From NCBI RefSeq assembly GCF_036850765.1, contig NC_089495.1, forward strand, positions 200,443,347 through 200,507,346: 64,000 nucleotides of DNA. The letters run 5' to 3'. The stretch's first letter is position 1; each line of letters begins with the position of its first letter. The notes under the pieces are model-generated. The model did no database searches. It saw nothing but the letters and a program-made list of their open reading frames with translations, and was not told the origin of the DNA. Source of the stretch: Saccopteryx bilineata. Taxonomy: Eukaryota; Chordata; Mammalia; Chiroptera; Emballonuridae. Shown in pieces: positions 55,988 to 64,000 of the stretch. The position numbers were made by a program, and so were the translations under genes.

Positions 55988-58786
55988 ATGAGAAATGCTC
56001 AAGCGGGAGACCAGAACCCCCCCCACAGAACACGACATCAGCACTGACAATGAACGCCTCTTCTTGTCAGTAAATTAAACGTCCCTGTAAGAAAGGCAAC
56101 GCCCTCTGGAACTGCCCTTACAACACGCCGACAATTTTAAAATGACGCGGGCGTGTAAATCGGGTGCTCTTCAAATGGGAATATGGTGACTAGAGATTAA
56201 AGAGAAAGTCCAAAAACCCAGTCCCTCCTTCAGTCCTGTAAACATCTCTTGCTTCACAAAATTTCCGAGTGAAAATCTACCTGCTGAATGGTGTCTGAAG
56301 GAAGACAGGAGGGTTAGGATTTCCAGGAAGCCTTGCACGAATTAATTCATTCCACTCTCACCTCTGAGAAGAGTGAAGGTGACTCCCGTGAAGCAGTGAC
56401 AACCCGACATCAACGCGTGGCGCCCCGGACTCCGGAGCCGCGCGTCTGCATTAACCTCACCACCGCGTGCGCCCGTGTCGGGTTTGTACTGCAAATACCA
56501 TCTTGCAGGTTTCACAGACGGAAACGTTGAGACAGATGTCAGGTGGCGCCCGGAGTGTGGGTCAGAGACCTGACTGGAACACGGTTTCCTGTCGGAGGCC
56601 TTTGCCTGTGAGCTCTTTCCCTCTGGCAAGAGACGGGCGGCAAAAGCGGAAAAACACCAACAGCGCCATCTCCCGAGCCCTCGCTGTGTGCCCGGCCTGA
56701 TGCCCAGCACTTCCACGGCCCTCTCCTTTCCGCTTAAGCCCTAAGAGGCGAGAACGGTGACTATTTCCACTTTTCCAATGGGAACCTGAGGCCTTCTGAG
56801 AGGGGTGAAATCTCACAGAGCTCATGCTGAGCGAGAGCTGGAGACGGGATCAACACTGACGCCCGTCTGGCTGTGAGCCCGTGAGCCCGTCCACCCTTCA
56901 GAGGAGGAGAGAGTCTGTGTTTAGACCTTCTCCAGTGTTATCTTATGAGCAAACACACAGAGGGTTTTATTTATTCTTTATGCCACATCTGGGGACGACT
57001 GCAAACAAACAATGTTACGTGTAAAGTCATCTAGCTTCTTGGCCTGTCTTTTCCTTAGAAACTAAAGATACTTTTTAAAAAGGGTATTGTGTGGGGGATC
57101 TGTAGCTAGATCAGCAAATTCAACATGCAATTTGGAAGAGTTAAAAAAAAGGTACTCTGAAAGGTTTTGTTTTGCTCATTCCGTAAGAGAGAACTGGAAT
57201 AAAAACTCAGACGGTAACGCAGTGGATGGTGCGTTAAGGAGGACAGACTGCAGTCCGCAGACGCACGAGCCTGTTTGGGGGCTGCTCGTGCATCGTGAAT
57301 ACACAGATTCACCTTCAGCGATGAACAGGAGGGGGTGTGTGCGGCATCGAGGGGCCGTGTCTGCAGAGCGGGGTGTGCTTCCCCTCCCCCAGCCCCATCC
57401 TTGCCTGAAATGTTCATCTGTCTTTGGGAGCAGGACCAAATCACCACCTTTCCGCAGCCTTCTCTCTCTCTCAGCAGGCAAGTCGCGGGCCTCCGAATGA
57501 GGCTGTGGATGCCGTTTCCAATCCGCCCCTGACAGGCTGCAGAGCGGGCCTGGCGGATGGAAGGGGCGGCCATAAAAGAAGCCGCCAGGAAGCCCACGGG
57601 AACCCTTCTCACCTTAATACGAGGGGACATGGCTCAGAGCCCGGCGGGGCGGTTACTGTCTGCAGGCAGGGCAGAACTGCCCCACCATTTGGAAAAGGCC
57701 AATTTCTTTTTTTCTTCCAAAGCCAGGGAAATTCTGCACCGTGGAAGGGACAGGTAAGTAGAGATGGGGAGGCACAAACCCCGGCAGAACAGAATCTTGC
57801 CCCCCGAGCTTCTAAATTAGGGCAGACTTAGCGAAAGGGCCTAGAGATACCCATGAACTTTGGCTCAAAAAATAGTAAAGGGAATTTTGTGGATTTGGTT
57901 TCTTTTGGGGAGGGGGCACACAGCTAATTGATAGAAGCTCTGATAAGAATCCAAAAATCTCAGGTCAAGCTCTGCCCCCAAGGAGACCCTGACCACGTGT
58001 GACGCTGGCCTTGACACCCGAGCACGTGCCAGGTTTTTACAAATAACTGCCTCAGTCTGCAAATCAACCCTCTGAAATGACGTTACTGTGAAAAGTAACA
58101 CCTGCACAGGACAGAAGGCGTTTCTGAAAAGGGCAGCGTCCATGTGTGGCCGAGCTGGGACTTAACCGGGGTTCGTGTTCCTCCCGTGTCATCACACTGC
58201 CTCTCTCTCAGGTGTGCCTTCAATTTCTAAATTTACTAAAGAACAAACAAACAAAACCCACCCAGACTGCTCATTTGAATTTTAACAACATAAAAGCCAG
58301 CCTTGAATGAACCGGGGCTTCCAGGAGTCAGTAGGGGAGAGACTGTGAACCCCACTAAAGAGGACAGAAAGGAGGAGAAAGCAAAGCATAATGATCAGGG
58401 CCACAGTGCGCGCTAAGTGGCAGAGGCGGGGACTGGAGCTCGGGGCACCCTCCCCGCTGTGACTGGGCAGGGGGCGGGCAGGGCAGGGAGGTGGCGGAGA
58501 AAGGCCAAATGGACAGGTGGCAACATCTGAGGGTGTCTAAGAGAGAGGGAAGCAGGTGTGAGGAAAGAGCTCCATGACACCATCCCCACCATCCCCGGCC
58601 TCTACAGGCTGTGAGCTGTGTTCTGGCGAATTCGTGGATGAGAAGTATGGGGTCCACTGGTTTAAAGAACAGCGGGGAGGAACTCTCAGCAGGATCTTTT
58701 TGTAAGCTTGCCCCGGAGGCGCCCAGCACAGCTACCAGGAGAACTGGTGGCAGGCTCACAGGTCCGCTGACTGTCTACACACCCAG

Positions 58787-59142
58787 TATATGGTGGTGGG
58801 CAATGGGGGACAGTCACGTGGGGAGCCCAGACCTGGGAATTTTGGCTAGAGTCACCCACAACCAAGCGCGCCCAAAGAAACTTCCCAGAGGTCCTTGGGA
58901 AAAGAGCAACTGTCCGTCAGCCAGTGAGATTTCACCACGTCACATTAGCTCACCCACCCTAGAGGACCCCTTTAAATATCCCTCACGTGGTTTAATCTGT
59001 GCGACTCCTCTGGCCTCTGTCCCTGGGGCCAGAGGACCTCGTCGGGCGGGATGCGCTATACTAAATAAAGCCTTTGCTATTCCACACTTCGTGGCTATGG
59101 CCCCTTCCTTCCTTCCTTCTCAGCAGGGAAAAATACCTTACA
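58787..59142 (+). repeat. ERV 5' LTR
   Basis: 356 bp. A TATA-like TTTAAATA lies at 58971-58978 and an AATAAA polyadenylation signal at 59064-59069; the LTR ends CTTACA. The first bases are TATA where the 3' LTR has the expected TGTA. A CCTT-repeat expansion near the end makes it slightly longer than its partner. Confidence 0.92.
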
Positions 59143-59145
59143 TTT

Positions 59146-59164
59146 TGGTGCTGAAAACCCAGGA
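59146..59164 (+). other. Retroviral primer-binding site, tRNA-Phe-like
   Basis: TGGTGCTGAAAACCCAGGA starts four bases after the LTR. It resembles the complement of the tRNA-Phe 3' end used by HERV-F-type class I elements, with one inserted A and two transitions. Confidence 0.6.
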
Positions 59165-60032
59165 GGAGTTGAAGTCCGCAAGGACCGCTCCTCTTCCCTT
59201 CCCCTCTGAGGAAGAACCAGGATCTCCAACCTTCCACCCACTTTGGCACATGGTGCAGTAAGTCCCCTGCCTCCAGCCTTCCCTCAGTTCTTTCTGATGA
59301 GACTCCCTGTCCGTAGCTACGTGAGGGACCTCTTTCCATTCCGAGTGCCTGTGTGCCCGTGGAGACGTCCCGAGCACATCCACTTCCCCTATTCGTCCGT
59401 GGCCAGAGCTTGAGTTTTGGACGCCAATGCTCATCTCTGACCACTCCGAGGACTGAGGGTGGCCGTAGGGGCACAGGAATCTAAACCTAATCCAAAAACA
59501 CTCCGGGAGTTGCCTTATCTGAAATCTCTCCCTCCCTAAAGAAGAGGAAACTGTTCTTCTCCACTGTGGCCAGGCCACAGAACCCACTGGATAATTGGAC
59601 CAGTTAGCCTCCTGAAGGGACTTTCGGTTTAACACCCTCACCAATTTAACTATCGCTAAAAAAGCTAGGAACTGATTGAAGATCCCTTACATACAGGGCT
59701 TCTAGTATTCACGCTCCCGTCCTTAATCTCTGTGCCGCCTGTCCCACCACACAGGCCCTTTTTCTGGCCAGAGAAACCTCACCTAAAACCTCCGCTCCTA
59801 ATCTTTCCATCTCCGTGGACTCCCAACTCTCTCCCCCTCCTGCCTGACCCCCGGGGATGCCCCTCTCTCGGGACCCCTCTCTGGTCCCTCTGCGGACCTC
59901 TTCCACTCGAGTCTCTTCCCTCCAGAAAGCCCCCTCCCTTTGCAGGATCATGTTTCTCATTCACCTGCAAATACCAGTCTCTCTTTCTCCTCCCTGCTGG
60001 CCAGGGGCCCCTCCCTTCTCCACTGTGTTTTT
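59165..60032 (+). other. ERV leader and degraded 5' gag region
   Basis: Sequence between the primer site and the first SINE. It is the proviral leader followed by a proline-rich, stop-interrupted stretch. I could not recognise matrix or capsid domains with confidence. Confidence 0.5.
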
Positions 60033-60208
60033 TTTTTTTTTTAATTTTTATTTATTTATTCATTTTAGAGAGGGGAGAGCGAGAAAGGGGGGAGGAGCAG
60101 GAAGCATCAACTCCCATATGCGCCTTAACCAGACAAGTGCAAGGTTTTGAACCAGCAACCTCAGCGTTCCAGGTTGACACTTTATCCACTGCACCACCAC
60201 AGGTCAGG
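60033..60208 (-). mobile_element. SINE inside the provirus, short type, antisense
   Basis: Exact 15-bp target duplication CTCCACTGTGTTTTT (60018-60032 and 60209-60223). It has an oligo-T tail, a 'ggagcaggaagcatcaactcc' body and a head ending CACCACAGGTCAGG. Confidence 0.95.
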
Positions 60209-60304
60209 CTCCACTGTGTTTTTAAGTCCCTCCTCCATCAGGCCATTCTCAGCCTGGCATTGGCCCTTACACCGATTTGCAGGATGCCCAACCCCAATTT
60301 TCTT

Positions 60305-60652
60305 TCTTTTTTAAAAAATCATTTATTTATTTATTTTTTACAGAGACAGAGAATGAGTCAGAGAGAGGGATAGACAGGGACAGACAGACAGGAATGGAGA
60401 GAGATGAGAAGCATCAATCATTAGTTTTTCATTGCGCGTTGCAACACCTTAGTTGTTCATTGATGTGCCTTGACCGCAGGCCTTCAGCAGACCGAGTAAC
60501 CCCTTGCTGGAGCCAGCGACCTTAGGCTCAAGCTGGTGGGCTTTTGCTCAAACCAGATGAGCCCACGCTCAAGCTGGTGACCTCGGGGTCTTGAACCTAG
60601 GTCCTCCGCATCCCAGTCCAATGCTCTATCCACTGCGCCACCGCCTGGTCAG
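60305..60652 (-). mobile_element. SINE inside the provirus, GCCTGACC-head family, antisense
   Basis: Exact 19-bp target duplication GCCCAACCCCAATTTTCTT (60286-60304 and 60653-60671). It is full length with a complete head, and its intact duplication suggests that it is young. Confidence 0.97.
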
Positions 60653-60741
60653 GCCCAACCCCAATTTTCTTGCAGAAAGTTCTGGCCCTGTCCTGCCTCT
60701 AGCTCCAGCGTTTCTGGCAGGATCTGGGTGCCAGGCTCCCC

Positions 60742-61302
60742 ATGAGCCCCCCCTCCTCTTATTCTCAACCCCCAAATCCCTATCCGGGACCTGTGAACAT
60801 GGCATTTAAAGTTTTTAATGGTCCCAAACAGCAGAAACAGGCCAAGGCTGTTCGCCAGGCTCACATGCAGCAGAAGGTAATGTTCCAAATTCAGGCTCTT
60901 GTGGCAACCCTGAGACTGGCAGAGCAACAGGGGCAAGGCACAGGAAGTGCCCGACCCAAGTCCAAGCCGCAAAAAAGATCCCCGCCAGGAGCTTGCTTTA
61001 AGAGTGGCAAGCAGGACCGCTGTGCCCAACAGGGCCCCTGCCCGTGGCTGCCCACTGAGCCCTGCCCTAACTGCAAGTAGCCCGGTCATTGGCAGAGCTA
61101 TTGCCCCTTTGGGCAACAGGCTTTTTCCTCAACGCCTCTACGCGGAGGACAAGCCAGCCAGGGCACACTGCCTAAACTCCTAGGACATGGCCTGGACTCA
61201 GAGAACCCACTTATGCTGCAACTAGTGAGCAAGTCCATCTCATTTCTTGTGGACACGGGGGCTATACCTTCTCTGTTTTGCCACCACACTCGAGACCTCT
61301 AA
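60742..61302 (+). pseudogene. ERV gag nucleocapsid and protease N-terminal remnant
   Basis: One frame runs from an ATG at 60742. It first gives a polar, coiled region rich in K/Q/A, as in class I gag C-termini, then a degenerate first zinc knuckle. A second CCHC knuckle (CPNC at the end of the open frame, then PGHWQSYC) follows, but a TAG at 61078-61080 falls inside it. The frame then continues through the retroviral protease active-site motif LVDTGA near 61243-61263 until TAA at 61300-61302. Gag and protease therefore lie in one frame separated by a stop, the gammaretrovirus-type layout, although this stop is inside the knuckle and looks like a mutation. The sequence is non-functional. Confidence 0.8.
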
Positions 61303-61383
61303 TTCCCTCACAGGTCTTGATTATGGAAATGGATGGGACCCCTTTTTTACCCCTTCGCACAGCACCCCTGACATGCAATTTGA

Positions 61384-61689
61384 ATGGAATCCCCCTTTTT
61401 GCATTCCTTAGTTATGCCATCATGCCCTGTACGCCTCCTGGGTCGAGACATTCTACACAGTCTCGGAGCCACTATCCAACTGACAGCACCTTCCCACTTA
61501 CTCCTACTATTCCCCAATACCAAGGGCTCCCCCATATTCAATACTACCCTCATTTCTATCCATGTCTCTTGCCTCAAGCTTCCTCCCATGCAGGATTGCT
61601 GGCAGTTTGGAACCACTGGGCCCTACCTATCTCCAACTCACCAAAAGGCTGGACCCTGCAAATCCTCCTATTACTCCTCTTTCTTTTAA
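61384..61689 (+). pseudogene. ERV protease C-terminal remnant
   Basis: In another frame the sequence reads LLGRDILHSLGA (around 61438-61475), the conserved second helix region of retroviral proteases. The shift relative to the DTGA frame shows that at least one indel separates the two halves. Degraded sequence follows to 61800, where polymerase would begin, but no polymerase motif is visible. Confidence 0.75.
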
Positions 61690-61860
61690 AATCCTTACAG
61701 GACCACATCCGCAAAGTTTCTCCAGTCACGGCCAAACAGATATTCCTCTTGACACCCCTCAAAGACACCATCTTCTGATCTCCCCCTCCCCAGGACGCCC
61801 CTAATCAGCAGGAAGTAGCCAGACGAATAAACGGCACCCCTAATTAACACAAAACCGGAA

Positions 61861-62206
61861 TGTAGGGTGGTGGGCAATGGGGGACAGTCACGTGGGGAGC
61901 CCAGACCCGGGAATTTTGGCTAGGGCTGCCCACAACCAAGCACACCAAAAGAAACTCCCCAGAGGTCCTTGGGAAAAGAGCGACCGTCCACCAGCCAGTG
62001 AGATTTCACCACATCATATTAGCTCACCCACCCTAGAGGACCCCTTTAAATATCCCTCACGTGGTTTAACCCATGCGACTCCTCTGGCCTCTGTCCCCGG
62101 GACCAGAGGACCTGGTCGGGTGGGATGCACTGTACTAAATAAAGCCTTTGCTATTCCACACTTCGTGGTCACGGCCCCTTCCTTCTCAGCGGGAAAAACA
62201 CCAACA
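61861..62206 (+). repeat. ERV 3' LTR
   Basis: 346 bp, beginning TGTAGGGTGG and ending ACCAACA, with AATAAA at 62138-62143. No purine tract is preserved directly upstream. Confidence 0.92.
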
Positions 62207-63184
62207 CCCAGGGCTTTAGGATCTCGTGCCCCACACTTCCGTCCCTGCGCTTTACCCCTTTTTGTACAAATCTCTGAGTTTCCAGTGCTAAGGAAATTGT
62301 CTGTTTCAGACATGAAGTCCTGTGGATATGGTTTCATTACATGGAGTCCATCTCTCTCTTTCCAGAAGCCTGGGATGATTTCACTGTGGCAAAATTAGCA
62401 TGCAGCTCGCCATTGTGATGCAAAGTATGTGGTAAGAACACTTTATTGAATAAACCTGCAGAGAATAATTTTCCCAGGAACTGGAGAAGGGAGAACCCTC
62501 TCTCCAAGGCTCTCCTCCCTCTTTCGAAACCCCTGCCTATGTAATTATGTCCTACTTTCCACAGCCGGACACCAGGCAGGCATCTGTGTACCCGGAGCCA
62601 GCAGAAGTGGAAGGGATTGAGAAGTCAGGCAGGACTTCACCCCGGTATTTTCTGGGCTTCCTGTTTGCGCAGCCTGGTGAAATCAGCTGAGGCCGGTGTT
62701 CTGGACATTTACAGATCAGGGAGAACTGCTGCTCATTACAACAGACTTAGAATTACATGCCCTTTAAAAGTTCAGGTCAAATCTCGTTAACCAGGAACGC
62801 CAAGGATACGTCCAGATACCAGTGTGGCCCTGGGATCACACGGACACTGAGTGTAACAGGAAAGCACTGGGCAACTGCCTGAGACTGGGGGCTGTGCCAG
62901 TTCCAGAGTACAGCCACAATGTGATTTGCACTGACTGCGTATACAATAATCAGTTTGTCCTACAGACTCCTAAACGGGAGTATTTTTCTGTGTTGACTAT
63001 AGCTAGTTAGGCCGTTAACTCGACATAGTTAAATATTTTTGATTACTTGGCTAATCCTAGAGAAAACAAAAATGAGAGTTAAAAGTGAGAGGTAAGGACT
63101 AAGGTAGTAAAGCCAGGATCCTCTACCTTTCTTCATATTCAGGGGTAAATACTAATTTCATCTCATGAGTGGCGGGCCTTCACT

Positions 63185-63500
63185 TACTGCCTGTCAATTA
63201 CTGTGTAAGTCCTGGGAACACGGCGGACAAGACAGATTACAGTCCCAGAGACAAAGAATAAACAGACAACATAACTACTGTTACAAAGGGGCACTGGGGT
63301 GGGGTACTCCTTTACACACCGTGGTCACTGAAAACCTCCCCGAGGAGGTGAAAGTTGGGCTGAGGCCCGAAGGGCGGAGGAGGCACCCCCACGGGAAGGG
63401 CCAGGGCGAAGGGAGAAGCCACGCGAAGGCCGTCGGGCAGGAAGGCCGTGCTCGGCGCAGGACGGAGGTCAGAGGAGCAGGAGGCTCCGATCATGAAGTA
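63185..63500 (+). repeat. Old interspersed repeat (family uncertain)
   Basis: 'gaacacggcggacaagacag...aagaataaacagacaacataa' and 'ctccccgaggaggtgaaagttgggctgaggcccgaagggcgg' are phrases of a widespread mammalian repeat, also seen near 45080-45250 and 53180-53300. I cannot name it securely. Confidence 0.4.
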
Positions 63501-64000
63501 TCCTGGAGCACGAGGGAAGAAAATGCGTGTGTGCATGCGTGCGTAGGGGTGGAGGCGCAGAGGGTACTGAGAAAGCAGCTTCCATGGGTGTGCTGTCACC
63601 AGTCCTGCATGTGTGTAATTCCGCAGAGACTACAGGGCGGGCCGCGCGCCTTAAACACAAAACACCAGTAAGGAAGAAAGAGGGCTGGGCAGTTGGGCTA
63701 CTTGTCCTCAGCTGGAGGACCAGGAAGCTTGGCTCTAAAACCCAGCCACGCGCTCCTGACACCTTCTGCTCCTGGGATTTAATGTGTCACTCGCCCCGAA
63801 ACTTAACTTGCCTTCCCAGTGCCGCTCCTTTGCCCCATTCCTCTCTAGGGTGGAGATGCTCTATATGTCTCTATCTTTTACGGTTCAGCTCAGATACTGC
63901 TTCACCCACAAGACTGCTCAGGGAGACTCCAAGTGCAGACCACTCCCGCAGCTCCCCGAGGCCTCCGGCCTCCACAGCACTCCTGGCCCCTCCTTCCATC

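Larger units (their letters stand above)
58787..62206 (+). mobile_element. Class I endogenous retrovirus, internally deleted provirus
   Basis: It has two LTRs (58787-59142 and 61861-62206), a tRNA-primer site after the first LTR, and gag nucleocapsid and protease remnants in order. CCCAG lies immediately outside both ends (58782-58786 and 62207-62211) as the target duplication. I see no reverse transcriptase, integrase or envelope, so most of pol and all env are deleted. Two SINEs inserted later (60033-60208 and 60305-60652). By hand the LTRs differ at roughly 30 of about 345 aligned bases plus a CCTTCCTT length difference, indicating an old but bat-lineage insertion. It cannot encode a functional virus. 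It runs opposite to CTNNBL1 transcription. Confidence 0.93.
48923..64000 (-). other. CTNNBL1: CTNNBL1 upstream intron (partial, over 15 kb)
   Basis: Bounded on the left by the acceptor at 48923; no further exon was recognised. It contains SINEs (49097-49300, 49861-50220, 50448-50784, 55117-55280), L1/L2 fossils, unique AT-rich DNA (51130-51960), tandem repeats (52862-52893, 54871-54963, 55823-55987) and the retroviral element (58787-62206). The stretches 53350-54790, 56100-58780 and 62210-64000 show only weak fossils or unique sequence. Confidence 0.85.

Noticed and set aside
48923..64000. Further upstream CTNNBL1 exons
   Set aside because: No minus-strand segment resembling the region before DMVRRGEII was recognised.

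Overview
The window is mammalian nuclear DNA, most probably from a bat of the Rhinolophoidea (horseshoe-bat type). The exons are short and bounded by GT-AG splice sites. There are ancient MIR, L2 and MER-type repeats, and several young tRNA-derived SINEs of the kind I know from horseshoe-bat sequence (heads reading GCCCTGGCCGGTTGGCTCAG, and a second family whose complement ends GCCACCGCCTGGTCAGGC). The species call rests on recognition of these repeats, not on a search.

Two genes are present, both on the minus strand, in the order known from human 20q11.23 (CTNNBL1 upstream, VSTM2L downstream). The CTNNBL1 3' end contributes three coding exons: 48785-48922, 48473-48545 and 34990-35078. The last carries the stop codon and is followed by a short 3' UTR with an ATTAAA signal. 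The DNA right of 48922 is an upstream CTNNBL1 intron, and 35079-48472 is its last intron. VSTM2L contributes its first coding exon (8978-9098) inside a CpG-rich promoter region (about 8800-9500). Everything left of 8978 is VSTM2L intron 1. The interval from about 9450 to 34890 is intergenic.

The right-hand intron holds a small class I endogenous retrovirus (58787-62206) with two LTRs, a 5-bp target duplication and gag/protease remnants. Most of pol and all of env are missing, and two later SINEs sit inside it. Other mobile elements are about ten SINE copies, most with clear target-site duplications, a 5'-truncated L1 with a 13-bp duplication (17554-18041), a non-autonomous hAT element with an 8-bp duplication (25448-25744), and older hAT, MIR and L2 fossils.

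Tandem repeats are unusually dense around the CTNNBL1 3' end: a 65-bp higher-order array (30655-30915), a 59-bp array (40237-40620), a 2.76-kb purine-rich array (41365-44128), a 134-bp duplication (45306-45590), a 50/51-bp array of 21 units (47021-48075), a 21-bp array (54871-54963) and an 82-bp duplication (55823-55987). The last CTNNBL1 exon lies among them and uses only G or C at third codon positions.

The most interesting regulatory signal is a cluster of REST/NRSF (RE1) matches at 10373-10832, about 1.3-1.7 kb upstream of the VSTM2L start codon. One site fits the classical 17-base consensus completely. A second notable signal is a CTCF-like core carried in the body of the young SINE family, seen in two copies. 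I found no prokaryote-type system, no CRISPR array and no unknown protein-coding gene. The very long open frames are by-products of stop-poor tandem repeats.
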